64,000 nt of DNA from Tatumella sp. JGM91 (GCF_018257575.1 NZ_JAERJP010000018.1:1-64000); one strand, 5' to 3'. Shown: positions 1 through 8,168, counted from the stretch's first letter. Numbers and translations are program-made. The notes: generated by a model not told the origin, from the sequence alone.

Positions 1-772
1 GAGGGTGTTCATTATTCTGTGTCAAGGCTTACAGGTCGATATGATTATCAAGTCGACCGGCGAAGTGGATCGACAACTGAGACAGTGTCAGATTCCAGTT
101 CTGTACCGGGTGGGTCCAGCGCTCTGATGCTCGTAAAATACCGGCATAAAGTAACTTCAGCAAGCTGTTTTCATTAGCAAAACCGCCTTTGGTTTTCGTC
201 AGCTTGCGGAACTGACGGTGGACAGCCTCTACCGCATTGGTGGTGTAAATTGCTGTTCGAACATAGTCGGGATATTTAAAATACGCTGATAACGTCTGCC
301 ATTTGTTACGCCAGGAGTTAATAACAACCGGATATTTTTCGCCCCAACGGCTCTCCAGTTCGTCCAGCGCCTGCTCTGCTGCATTCAGTGTTGCAGCCTT
401 GTAGACACACTTTAAGTCGGCCATGAAGGCTTTCTGGTTCTTGCTGGCGACATATTTAAGTGAATTGCGTATCTGGTGGATAATACAATGCTGAATCTCT
501 GTTTGTGGATAGATGGATTCTATAGCTTCCGGGAAACCTTTAAGACCATCAACACAGGCTATCAGGATATCTTTAACGCCCCGGTTATGCAGGTCGGTCA
601 GAACGCTGAGCCAGTGATGAGCGCCTTCATTTTCAGACAGATACAGACCCAATAGTTCTTTTTTACCCTCGATATTCAGTGCCAGAATCGTGTAAACCGC
701 TTTGGTGATGAAGCGGCCATTTTCTTTGATTTTATAGTGAATGGCATCCAGCCAGACCACATCCTGTAAAGC
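1..772 (-). mobile_element. IS256-family insertion sequence remnant
   Basis: This is the 3' part of an IS256-type element. It runs off the left window edge and stops abruptly near position 770, where CdiA-like coding sequence begins on the other strand. Only about 60% of a usual roughly 400-residue transposase remains, so the element should be immobile on its own. The missing transposase N-terminus and the missing upstream part of the toxin gene meet at the same junction, so insertion was probably followed by a deletion. I could not delimit a terminal inverted repeat; the left end may lie just outside the window. Confidence 0.75.
29..760 (-). pseudogene. IS256-family transposase, N-terminally truncated
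   Basis: The 243 visible residues match the C-terminal catalytic part of IS256-type (mutator) DDE transposases. Near the start is the [11 protein letters not shown] segment carrying a catalytic Asp. Around residues 66-75 is the ACVDGLKGFPEAI segment with the second Asp. The TTNAVEAVHRQFRKLTKTKG segment around residues 174-193 carries the catalytic Glu. The reading frame stays open beyond the GTG at 760 for a few codons before the breakpoint. The roughly 160-residue N-terminal DNA-binding part is missing, so an active protein is unlikely. Confidence 0.8.
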
Positions 773-1619
773 CGGTGTTCAAGCAAGGTGGACTGCTGCC
801 AGCGCTGCCCAGGATGTAAGCTATGCCGCGGGAATGCTTGCAGGCGTACCGGCAGGACTGTATGACGCTGTTGACAGTATCGTGAAAACGGCCAGTAGTC
901 CGGTTGAAACGTATCAGGCGCTGAAGTCGCTGTTTAACAGCGGTGATGTTCTTGGTAACGTGTCGGATGCGGTGAAGCAATCGTATATTGACCGCATTGA
1001 CCGGATGGAAGCGGAGTATCAGAAAGCCGGAGCCAGCGGGTCGTTTAATGCGGGTGTTGAGGGCGGCAAGCTGGTGACAGACATTGCCAGTCTTCTGGCT
1101 GGCGGTGCCGGAGTGGTGAAAGGTGGCGCGGTACTGACGGAGAAAGTTGTTGCTAAGGTTGCGGGTAAGGCTGAGTCGGCAGTTGTAAATGCAGGAAAAG
1201 TGCCAAAGAATCCTAATTCATCGAGTGCAATTACAGATAGTGAAGCCGGAGGTTATTCGTACTATGACAAGTTCAAAAATGCTGATGGTGGATGGAATTG
1301 GCCTAAGAATCTAGGATTTGAAGGAGATCCTGTTAAAACTACTATACCAGTAGGCACTCGCTTAGATAGGTATGGAGAGCCTAGTGGTTCTTTCCTTGCT
1401 CCAAAAGGGACACCTTACGAACAACGTGCTCTTGCACCAGGTGCTAAGGCTGAAAAATACTATGAGTATGAGGTAATCAAACCGTTGCCTGCTATACAGG
1501 GTAAAATTGCCCCTGCTTTTGGTGAGCCAGGGGGAGGGATTCAAATATTACCTAATATGCAAGATCGAGTGAATGTAGAATGGCTCTTGAAGAATGAATA
1601 TATCCGTGAGGTTCGCTGA
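741..1619 (+). CDS. Truncated CdiA C-terminal region with TNT-type toxin domain
   Basis: Residues about 10-150 ([20 protein letters not shown] and the [14 protein letters not shown] segment) resemble the conserved region before the toxin in CdiA/hemagglutinin-family exoproteins. Residues about 170-292 match the TNT (tuberculosis necrotizing toxin, NAD+ glycohydrolase) domain: [30 protein letters not shown] with R210, [11 protein letters not shown], and FGEPGGGIQ with Q268, the position of the catalytic Gln in that family. The ATG at 741 lies inside the IS remnant; genuine CDI sequence begins near 768, and the secretion and receptor-binding body of CdiA is absent. Base composition drops to AT-rich near 1195, typical of an exchangeable toxin module. 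It may be a silent cassette rather than a deployed toxin. Confidence 0.72.
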   Translation: MASSQTTSCKAGVQARWTAASAAQDVSYAAGMLAGVPAGLYDAVDSIVKTASSPVETYQALKSLFNSGDVLGNVSDAVKQSYIDRIDRMEAEYQKAGASGSFNAGVEGGKLVTDIASLLAGGAGVVKGGAVLTEKVVAKVAGKAESAVVNAGKVPKNPNSSSAITDSEAGGYSYYDKFKNADGGWNWPKNLGFEGDPVKTTIPVGTRLDRYGEPSGSFLAPKGTPYEQRALAPGAKAEKYYEYEVIKPLPAIQGKIAPAFGEPGGGIQILPNMQDRVNVEWLLKNEYIREVR

Positions 1620-1620
1620 T

Positions 1621-2037
1621 ATGCTGCTGAATATCGAAGAAATACAAAAAAAAATTGACGACCTGACCTTGCGAGCTGGTCTACCAAGACATTCTGTTAA
1701 TCTTTGTACCTCCCCAATTGGTGATGGTACTCCATATGTTACATTTGAAAATGATGTATATAATTTTATTCATTCAGAAAGAGGGTATGAATTCTCGCGT
1801 AAGATTACTGGATCGCTAGATGAGCTACTTTATTGGATTATGTCGGAACTTGCTTATAAGACAGCATTTCAATATGAGTTAGAATACAGGGTGAAAGGTA
1901 GAGATGGACGACGCATCGCCTTCCCAAAATTTATTGAGTTAATGGCAAGTATGAATATTTCATGGGAGCCAAAAGCACAACGTGAAATTCAAAATATTCT
2001 GACCGAAGTGCCCTACGACGATAGTCTTTATACATAA
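1621..2037 (+). CDS. Putative CDI immunity protein (Imm63-like) for the TNT toxin
   Basis: This is a 138-residue soluble, AT-rich gene starting 1 nt after the toxin stop codon, with GAGG about 9 nt before ATG 1621. An upstream in-frame start at 1594 would lie inside the toxin gene and is less likely. The protein has no signal peptide or membrane segment. The segment YELEYRVKGRDGRRIAFPKFIELM resembles what I recall of the Imm63 immunity family. Position immediately behind a CdiA-CT is the main evidence: such genes normally encode the cognate inhibitor, here expected to neutralise NAD+ hydrolysis in the cytoplasm. Confidence 0.6.
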   Translation: MLLNIEEIQKKIDDLTLRAGLPRHSVNLCTSPIGDGTPYVTFENDVYNFIHSERGYEFSRKITGSLDELLYWIMSELAYKTAFQYELEYRVKGRDGRRIAFPKFIELMASMNISWEPKAQREIQNILTEVPYDDSLYT

Positions 2038-2045
2038 GGGTAACG

Positions 2046-2084
2046 AATCCCAGCTATTGCGGCTGGGTTGTTGTTGAGAATAAT
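2046..2084 (+). repeat. CDI inter-module boundary element, copy A (hairpin plus VENN codons)
   Basis: CCCAGC at 2049-2054 pairs with GCTGGG at 2062-2067 around a 7-nt loop. The sequence then runs directly into codons for VENN (2073-2084). The same arrangement recurs at 2985-3022, and in shortened form at 3910-3932, always just after an immunity-type gene. It marks the recombination boundary where CdiA-CT/CdiI cassettes join. Confidence 0.6.
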
Positions 2085-2708
2085 GCGCTGGGAAGTATTC
2101 TGGCAGCAGCGAATAAGCAGAAACCGGGAACCACTGCGAATTACGAATCGGGAACACAGGCTGCTATTAAAGAGGCCTGTAGTGGCGGAACACCGGTGTC
2201 CTGTGAAACGGCAATGGCAGCAGTAGGGAGCGCTTTAGCCTGGCCGTTATTACCCGCAGCGGCAGCGACGACCAGCCTGATAGGTGCAGGTGCTAACGCT
2301 GGAGTGGGTTATCTGATGAATGGTGAAGTGAACCCGAATGATGTGATTCTGGGTTACTGGACAGGTGCGCTGACTGCCGGAACGGGGCTATGGGGTACAA
2401 TCGCCGTGAATGCAGGTAGCGGTGCCACCTCCAGCTGGATTAAAGGTGACGATCCGCTGAAAGGTGGTGTAATCAGTGGTGCGGCGATTGGGAGCGGGAT
2501 TAAAGGGGAGAATCCGATTAACTCTATGGCTGGTGCAGGATTCGGTAGCGTGGCTGGAGGAATCGCTGGGAAGGTTGCATCAGAAGTCATAAAGCCAGTT
2601 GTTAAGGAGACAACATCTGAAGTAGCTGAAGCTGCTATTGGTTCCATTACATCTGAAGTGGCTGGTAATAAAGTTAAAGAGCAATTAGACCATGGGAGGA
2701 AAAAATAA
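2067..2708 (+). pseudogene. Orphan CdiA-CT module 1, VENN motif plus Gly/Ala-rich toxin
   Basis: Reading from 2067 the frame is open and begins VVVENNALGSILAAANKQK, i.e. the VENN motif that precedes CdiA toxin regions. No ordinary start codon precedes VENN; GTG 2196 is the first usable start and gives 170 residues. The body (GAGANAGVGYLMNGEVNPND, VILGYWTGALTAGTGLWGT, GSGATSSWIKGDDPLKGG) is rich in Gly, Ala and Ser with hydrophobic stretches and resembles common enterobacterial orphan CdiA-CTs. No nuclease motif is visible. The hydrophobicity and the membrane-type immunity partner suggest a membrane-acting toxin, which is inference. Confidence 0.65.
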
Positions 2709-2710
2709 TA

Positions 2711-2974
2711 ATGTTCAAGAAAATTGGATATCCATTGTTTATTTACCTCGTTTTATATTGGGTGATGATGATTTTCTTAATAGTTTTTTTATTAAGTCTT
2801 GGTATTGCGTTCATTTTTTACTTGGGAAATGATAGTGGTTTTTATTTTGATTTTTTTAAAGAAGCAACTTATTCCCTAAGTAAGGCTGTACCAGGTGGTA
2901 GTATCCTGGGAAGTGGCCTCTGGATAAAAGTCTGGCTACAAGAGAGGAAAGATAAAAAAAGTTTATCAAAATAA
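2711..2974 (+). CDS. Small membrane protein, putative immunity protein of orphan module 1
   Basis: This 87-residue protein starts 2 nt after the orphan toxin stop, with a strong GGGAGG about 12 nt before ATG 2711. Residues about 8-38 form one long or two closely spaced hydrophobic segments. A segment with aromatic residues (YFDFFKEATYSLSKA) and a basic tail (QERKDKKSLSK) follow. No named family is recognised. Tight coupling to a CdiA-CT fragment and its membrane nature fit immunity to a membrane-acting toxin. Its architecture resembles the partner protein of the next module. Confidence 0.55.
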   Translation: MFKKIGYPLFIYLVLYWVMMIFLIVFLLSLGIAFIFYLGNDSGFYFDFFKEATYSLSKAVPGGSILGSGLWIKVWLQERKDKKSLSK

Positions 2975-2984
2975 ACTCTCATCA

Positions 2985-3022
2985 ATTCCAGCCTTAGTGT
3001 CGGGATTATTGTGGAGAATAAT
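2985..3022 (+). repeat. CDI inter-module boundary element, copy B
   Basis: This lies after the first orphan immunity gene. The sequence ATTCCAGCC...GTCGGGATTATTG aligns with copy A and leads into codons GIIVENN, matching copy A's GWVVVENN. The hairpin arms are degenerate here, so similarity is held mainly in sequence and in the VENN codons. Confidence 0.5.
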
Positions 3023-3655
3023 CATTTAAGCCTGTCAAATGGAATGATGAATTATGGTCAGGCGGTTGCCTCCTGGAGCCAGTACGCAACGGATAATAAT
3101 CTCACGCCGGAACAAACCCAGACCGGACTGAATCAATTGGCGAAAGGTGATTTACCGGAAGGAGCGAATATCACCAACGTTATCGTTAATGGCTATAAAG
3201 ATGGGGTCTTGATTGCAGGTGCGGCTTATTTAGGCCCGGCTGCATCAGTAGGTAAATCTGTGGGGGGAGCAGTCATCGCGGAAATCGCTAATGGTTCTTA
3301 TCAGTGGTTCGATCTGAGTAAGCCGGGAAATGAAAGTAAAGGTTGGGATTACCGGGGGAGTGCTTCGGCAGGTATTACGGGAGCACTGGCTCCGGGCCGT
3401 GGTGTCTGGCAGAACGTTGGCATAGCGGCAGGTGGGGCTGTGTTTACGGATGGAGCTGATGCCGGGGCTGTTGGAAGTGCCGCCGCTGGAGCATGGGTCG
3501 GCGGAAAGTTCGGGGAATATGCGCCAGGGTTGGTGAACTCGGTCATAGGAAAAGAATCACCAGGATTTATCTATGATGTTGGAGGTGCTTTCGCCTCAGA
3601 AGCTACAACAGACGCAGGCAAAAGCATTATCAAAAAACAGGGGAACGAAAAGTGA
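3011..3655 (+). CDS. Orphan CdiA-CT module 2, starting at the VENN codons
   Basis: The GTG at 3011 is both the Val codon of VENN (VENNHLSLSNGM) and a possible start, giving 214 residues. The N-terminal part (YGQAVASWSQYATDNNLTPE, GLNQLAKGDLPEG) is pretoxin-like. The remainder is Gly/Ala-rich (GAAYLGPAASVGKSVGGAV, AGAVGSAAAGAWVGGKFGEY), like module 1 but only distantly similar in sequence. It lacks any secretion signal or CdiA body, so it is an orphan cassette. It would be used only by recombination with a complete cdiA or, if expressed, as a free toxin. Confidence 0.62.
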   Translation: MENNHLSLSNGMMNYGQAVASWSQYATDNNLTPEQTQTGLNQLAKGDLPEGANITNVIVNGYKDGVLIAGAAYLGPAASVGKSVGGAVIAEIANGSYQWFDLSKPGNESKGWDYRGSASAGITGALAPGRGVWQNVGIAAGGAVFTDGADAGAVGSAAAGAWVGGKFGEYAPGLVNSVIGKESPGFIYDVGGAFASEATTDAGKSIIKKQGNEK

Positions 3656-3903
3656 TGAAAACCGTTCTCAAATATATACTGCTTTTTAGCTACTTTACAG
3701 TTGGCTTTTTCTTCCTGGGCTTACTTATAAAAATTGTCATTGGCTTTATACATATAGGTGGTTTTTTCTTGCCATTTGAGGAGATCACTAAAAATTTCAT
3801 CAAAAGTATTATTGCTGGTTCAGCTATAACAGCAGCTGCAATCATCTTTAATCTGATTGATTATTTTAAGGCCCGAAAATCTCCCCCATCCGGTCCGCAG
3901 TAA
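3655..3903 (+). CDS. Small membrane protein, putative immunity protein of orphan module 2
   Basis: This 82-residue protein has two predicted membrane segments (about residues 7-34 and 52-68) and a basic end (YFKARKSPPSGPQ). ATG 3655 overlaps the toxin stop in a TGATG arrangement with GGGGAA upstream; a GTG one codon earlier is the alternative start. The layout of an N-terminal hydrophobic stretch, a Phe-rich turn, Ile/Ala-rich helix and basic tail parallels the immunity-like protein at 2711-2974, so the two may be divergent paralogues. Confidence 0.55.
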   Translation: MKTVLKYILLFSYFTVGFFFLGLLIKIVIGFIHIGGFFLPFEEITKNFIKSIIAGSAITAAAIIFNLIDYFKARKSPPSGPQ

Positions 3904-3909
3904 ACAGCG

Positions 3910-3932
3910 CCCCCAGCCCTTGCAGCTGGGAT
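3910..3932 (+). repeat. CDI inter-module boundary element, copy C (hairpin, no VENN)
   Basis: CCCAGC at 3912-3917 and GCTGGG at 3925-3930 flank a 7-nt loop, as in copy A. The sequence then reads ATTTATTACCC and loses the VENN codons, so this is where the cassette array ends. The hairpin followed by a T-rich stretch could also act as a weak terminator. Confidence 0.5.
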
Positions 3933-4062
3933 TTATTACCCGCCGAACACTCCTCAGCCAGTGGCCCTTAAGGGTAACCGCCCGGTTCCTGGGTAATCCC
4001 CCCGAAAAGCCGGTGTATTTATAAGCAGAATTTTATACTCACCTGAATTCAGGGGGATTTCT

Positions 4063-4233
4063 ATGACCCGAAAGGCAGCGAAGCTCACCGATCACGTTTT
4101 ACTGACAGCCAGATCATCGCGATTCTTAAGCAGACGCAATCTGCCTTTTTCCCCGGAATTATTTGAAAATCAGAACCTCACTCAGGGCGGTGTCTGCATT
4201 ACGTGGGTAGGAGCATTGTCTCTGCTGGTTTGA
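4063..4233 (+). pseudogene. Decayed IS3-type orfA fragment
   Basis: From 4095 one frame reads RFTDSQIIAILKQTQS, close to the N-terminal helix-turn-helix of IS3-family OrfA proteins (FTESQIIAILKQAE). A Shine-Dalgarno-like GGGGG and ATG at 4063 (MTRKAAKLTD) lie in a different frame, so a frameshift separates the start from the conserved segment. The ATG frame ends at 4231-4233 after 56 codons of unrelated sequence. Only the first tens of codons of orfA survive; it is a scar with no coding value. Confidence 0.55.
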
Positions 4234-4253
4234 CCGCAGGGTCTCCCCCCCGA

Positions 4254-4589
4254 TTAGTGGGTGACTGATTTTGAAAACAGCTGGATAACAACCACGCCGC
4301 TGATAATCAGTCCGATGCCCAGAATGGCGGGTAAATCCAGCTTCTGGCGGAAAAAGAACCAGGAGATCAGTGAAACAAGGCAGATCCCGACCCCCGCCCA
4401 GACGGCATAAGCAACCCCGACATTCATCACTTTAACGACCTGAGATAACCCGATAAAAGAAATTATATAGCCACAGATCACGGCCAGCGAGGGCAGCAGA
4501 CGACTGAAACCTTCAGAAGATTTGATCATTGAAGTGGCAAAGGTTTCGGCAACGATCGAAATGAAAAGAATAATCCATACTTTTAACAT
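4254..4589 (-). CDS. SMR-family small multidrug efflux protein (EmrE/SugE-like)
   Basis: A 111-residue inner-membrane protein with four predicted membrane helices. Glu15 in the first helix (FISIVAETFAT) matches the proton- and drug-binding Glu14 of EmrE. The AVWAGVGICLVSLISWFFF segment is the typical helix-3 GxG region of SMR proteins. The family exports lipophilic cations or guanidinium by proton antiport, normally as antiparallel dimers. It stands alone beside the CDI region with no second SMR gene, so a homodimer is expected. Whether it is a Qac type or Gdx type cannot be settled by eye. Confidence 0.85.
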   Translation of the reverse strand: MLKVWIILFISIVAETFATSMIKSSEGFSRLLPSLAVICGYIISFIGLSQVVKVMNVGVAYAVWAGVGICLVSLISWFFFRQKLDLPAILGIGLIISGVVVIQLFSKSVTH

Positions 4590-5276
4590 GACACAATCCT
4601 GTAAATGGCGTGGTGGCCGGGGGAAGTTGCCGCAGGGGCACTCTTAATCAGCCGTTATCTTCGGGCAGCGTACGACCCAGTATACAGACATTTTTCTGTT
4701 TCCCTGAAGATTACGGAAATATACCTGGGATCAGCCGGGTGAGTATGCCAGTCATCGGGCAGTGAATATTTGACCGGACAGCGGTTGTTGAGTAGAAAAT
4801 GGATTTCCCGGGGGGAGGCGGTATGATCTTCAGAAGGCAGCAGTGAATCTGGTTGTGTGATATTCACGAATAAATAATCTTTTTGTGGTTATATTTATGA
4901 GCATCCGGAAAGTCGGGTAATATGACTGCTAAAGAGAGCTGACGATAAAAGTAATAATCTGTTTCAATGGCTACACTCTGAAATAATAAAACAACCTGAT
5001 TAAATAATCAGGAAATTATAACGACGGGCGTTACCGTACATTCCCTTCAGCAGTTAGAAAAAATGACCGGATTGTCTGTCTTGTTACTGTCAATCAAAGG
5101 TATGCGCCGGACGTGCAGCAGTCTCAAAATATAAGGTATTTTTATGTCCCTGCTATATTCTGTATCACCGGAAGTACATTCATTACAGCTGTTACAATTT
5201 TTTATCGTCTGACAACAGGCGGCTGTATTATACTTGCCGATTATATAAAAAATACATAATTAAGTTACTCTGCCTT
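4590..5276. other. Gap without a supported gene
   Basis: This region is upstream of both the SMR gene (leftward) and the FUSC gene (rightward). A 70-codon frame on the minus strand (4655-4867) starts with GTG, lacks a ribosome-binding site and resembles nothing I know, so it is not called. The right half is AT-rich and presumably holds the two divergent promoters. I see no operator-like palindrome. Confidence 0.4.
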
Positions 5277-7352
5277 ATGAACTTTTTGACAAAAAGTGCG
5301 TTTATTTTTTCGTTAAAAACGACACTTGCGGCTTTTCTGGCCTTTTATCTGGCACTCAGGCTGAACCTGGAAAAACCGACCTGGTCTCTTACCACCGTCT
5401 ATGTGGTTTCACAGATTTACACTGCCTCTACTGTTTCAAAATCGTTTTTCAGGCTGGCCGGGACGGTACTCGGGGGGATGTTTATATTTCTGATCTACCC
5501 GGCGACCGTGATGTCCCCGGTACTGTTCAGTCTGGCGGTTTCAGCCTGGGTTGCTGTTTGTCTGTATCTGTCTTTACGGGATCGTACACCGAAAAGTTAT
5601 ATTTTTATGCTGGCAGGTTACAGTGCCGCGATCATGGGGTTTCCGGATGTGGCTACTCCTTCGGCGATTACTTACACTGTAATTTCCCGTATCGAAGAGG
5701 TTGCCGTTGGGATTATTATCAGCAGCCTGGTCCATGTACTGATTTTCCCGGTCAGTATGAAGTCGTTGCTGGAAAACAGTGTCAATAACTGGTATCAGCA
5801 GGGGAAAAAACTCTGTGGTTCTTTACTCAGGCAGCATTCGTCGGCCGGCTCCCCTGAGCGTGACCAGATTCTGGTTCAGATGGCTAACTATCCGCTGAGT
5901 GTGGAAGTACTGATGACCCACTGTGCCTATGAAGCCAACCAGGTTCAGCGTCTGGTAAGACTGGTATCGGCGCAATATCAGCATTTATCCTACCTGGTGC
6001 CGACACTGACCGCGATCGAAAAACGACTGAATTTACTGGCTGCTGACAATATCCGGTTGCCGGAATTTGTCCATAACAGTGTCTGCCGCTTCCTCGCCTG
6101 GCTGGATGATGCGGCCGGTGAGGACAGTGCGTCGGTAACCCGGCAACTGGCACATACGCGGAGTATGATTGAACAGCATTTCCTGGAAAACAGGATGAGT
6201 ACCGAAGAAAGTCTGCTGTTTACCGGTCTGATTGATCGCTTACAAAATGTTGTCCGTATTCTGACGGCTTATCACGGCGTCGGGGTCCGCTTATCCCGGC
6301 TGAAAAAACGTCCTGAGGGTGCTGAAGCAATCCACAGGAAAAAGTATATTGATAAAGGAATGAATGCCTTGTCTGCATTCACTGCCTTTATTGCTACGTT
6401 ACTGGCTTGCCTGTTCTGGATTGGCAGTGGCTGGCACAGCGGAGCAAATGCGGCAATGATCGCCGCGGTGACCTGCTCTTTCTTCGCCACCCACGACAGC
6501 CCGGTGGGTGGTATGCGTATTTTTATGAAAGGCATGGTTATCGCGATAGCCATCAGTATTTTCTATTCTTTGATGGTGCTGCCGGCAGCCGTTACTTTTG
6601 AATCAATGATTATTTGCCTGTCACCGGCACTGATATTCATGGGACTGGTGATCGCTAACCCTGCGACTAATTTTATCGGATTAATTGTTGCGACCCAGTT
6701 ACCTGCATATATCGGATTGACCCATGATTTTGCACCCGATACTCTGACAACGATCAATGCAGCAATATCGACAATGGTCGGGATTATTATTTCGCTGGTT
6801 GTTACTTTAATGATACGTAATAAACGTCCCTCCTGGACTGCCAAAAGAGCTCTCAGGGCGGGGATCCGTGAATTACTACAGCTAATAATCGATATCCGTC
6901 TGCAGCAGGCCTCGCTGCTGCAACGTCAGCAGTTCATTCAGCGGATGCTGGACAGAATCAATATTATTCTGCCACGTAACAAAGCTGACCCGGCAATCAG
7001 TATGACGATAGAAAATAATCTGATTACTGAGTTGTGGCTGGGGGCTAATCTTTTTGATTTTTATGGGCGTCATTTTCAGATTATTCAGCAATACGGGATA
7101 AAAACTGAGCCTTTATTTCACGAAATTAATCTTTACCTGAAAAGGCGGTTGAAAAACATCCATGAGTTACCCGGCGGGCATTTATTACGCGAGCTTGAAA
7201 AGGTACTGTCAGTCATGGAGTTGCGGGTAAAGGAAAATAATACGCTTTATATGCCATTCTATTTTTTATTTAATATCCGGTTAGCACTGTTTCCGGGAGT
7301 ACGATGGAAAATTTCTCAGGGACAAGGGTACCTGTCAGATGATATCGAATGA
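5277..7352 (+). CDS. FUSC-family inner-membrane efflux protein (AaeB/YccS-like)
   Basis: A 691-residue protein with the two-repeat FUSC layout. An N-terminal block of about five membrane helices (residues 10-165) is followed by a soluble segment of roughly 190 residues. A second membrane block (residues about 362-510) and a C-terminal soluble domain complete it. The first repeat (LRLNLEKPTWSLTTVYVVSQ) carries the conserved KPxW motif. Relatives such as AaeB export aromatic acids; AaeB works with a HlyD partner AaeA, which is not adjacent here. The substrate is unknown. A weak ribosome-binding site precedes ATG 5277. The esterase 36 nt downstream is probably cotranscribed. Confidence 0.82.
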   Translation: MNFLTKSAFIFSLKTTLAAFLAFYLALRLNLEKPTWSLTTVYVVSQIYTASTVSKSFFRLAGTVLGGMFIFLIYPATVMSPVLFSLAVSAWVAVCLYLSLRDRTPKSYIFMLAGYSAAIMGFPDVATPSAITYTVISRIEEVAVGIIISSLVHVLIFPVSMKSLLENSVNNWYQQGKKLCGSLLRQHSSAGSPERDQILVQMANYPLSVEVLMTHCAYEANQVQRLVRLVSAQYQHLSYLVPTLTAIEKRLNLLAADNIRLPEFVHNSVCRFLAWLDDAAGEDSASVTRQLAHTRSMIEQHFLENRMSTEESLLFTGLIDRLQNVVRILTAYHGVGVRLSRLKKRPEGAEAIHRKKYIDKGMNALSAFTAFIATLLACLFWIGSGWHSGANAAMIAAVTCSFFATHDSPVGGMRIFMKGMVIAIAISIFYSLMVLPAAVTFESMIICLSPALIFMGLVIANPATNFIGLIVATQLPAYIGLTHDFAPDTLTTINAAISTMVGIIISLVVTLMIRNKRPSWTAKRALRAGIRELLQLIIDIRLQQASLLQRQQFIQRMLDRINIILPRNKADPAISMTIENNLITELWLGANLFDFYGRHFQIIQQYGIKTEPLFHEINLYLKRRLKNIHELPGGHLLRELEKVLSVMELRVKENNTLYMPFYFLFNIRLALFPGVRWKISQGQGYLSDDIE

Positions 7353-7388
7353 CAGTACTTCGGAAAAAAGACATATTGAGGTAATCAA

Positions 7389-8096
7389 GTGAAAAAATAT
7401 TTTGCGGTGCTCGGGGTATGTGGCGGATTGCTGGCTGCGCCACTGGCGGGGGCCACCGATTTAAGCTATTTATTTATGCCCGCAGCCCAGCCGGGGCCGG
7501 ATCCGTCAATGCTGGTTATGATGCACGGCTACGGGGCGAATGAGCAGGATTTTAATGATTTTCCGGTGATTGTGCCGGGCAACATGCTAGTGGTTTCCTT
7601 GCGGGCACCGTTACCTGTAGCCGGTGACAGCTACCAGTGGTATCGGAATAATGTCAGTGAATCTCAGGCGGCATCTGATGTTACAGAAAGCGGCAATGCG
7701 GTGGTAAAAACTGTGCAGGCGCTACAGCATCAGTACCATATTTCACCGGCACATACGTATCTGGGGGGGTTCAGCCAGGGAGCGGTGATGACCTATGCGG
7801 TCGCTCTGACACACCCACAGTTGTTTCATGGTGCGGCAATTTTCAGTGGTCGTTTACCGGATGGGTTCAGTCCTGCTGAGGTACCGGCTGAAGCAGCGAA
7901 GCAGCTGCATGTGTTTGTTGGTCATGGTGAGGCCGATCAGCGTATTCCTCTGAAAACCGGCCAGCAGGCAGTAAAACAGCTGACAGATTTTACCCCGTCG
8001 GTGGTCTTTAAAACTTATCCGGGAATGGGGCATACGATCAGTCTTGATGAAATAAAAGATTTCAGACAGTGGTTATTCCGCCAGGAAACACCCTGA
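7389..8096 (+). CDS. Exported carboxylesterase/phospholipase-type alpha/beta hydrolase
   Basis: A 235-residue protein with a cleavable signal peptide (about residues 1-22, ending LAGA). The rest is an acyl-protein-thioesterase-like fold (YpfH/EstB type): oxyanion loop MMHGYGANEQDF, nucleophile Ser129 in GGFSQGA, Asp183 in GEADQRIP and His215 in GMGHTIS. It should act on short ester bonds in the periplasm. The GTG start at 7389 has GAGG 7 nt upstream. Being 36 nt behind the FUSC gene, it may process or detoxify the compound that pump handles; that link is inference. Confidence 0.8.
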   Translation: MKKYFAVLGVCGGLLAAPLAGATDLSYLFMPAAQPGPDPSMLVMMHGYGANEQDFNDFPVIVPGNMLVVSLRAPLPVAGDSYQWYRNNVSESQAASDVTESGNAVVKTVQALQHQYHISPAHTYLGGFSQGAVMTYAVALTHPQLFHGAAIFSGRLPDGFSPAEVPAEAAKQLHVFVGHGEADQRIPLKTGQQAVKQLTDFTPSVVFKTYPGMGHTISLDEIKDFRQWLFRQETP

Positions 8097-8125
8097 TCGG
8101 TGACTATTTCCTGCCCTGTCCGGCG

Positions 8126-8168
8126 CATCCTTAATATTCTTCCGGGGAATATTAAGGATGATTTTCTT
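8126..8168 (+). terminator. Intrinsic terminator after the esterase gene
   Basis: A perfect 14-bp stem (CATCCTTAATATTC at 8126-8139 with GAATATTAAGGATG at 8147-8160) has a 7-nt loop and is followed by ATTTTCTT. It closes the FUSC-esterase transcript. Confidence 0.75.

Noticed and set aside
732-980. Minus-strand frame opposite the CdiA fragment
   Set aside because: It runs across the IS junction and is fully antisense to the CdiA-like frame, whose protein matches a known family.
4655-4867. 70-codon minus-strand frame between the SMR and FUSC genes
   Set aside because: GTG start, no ribosome-binding site, no recognisable family, and no neighbour linkage.
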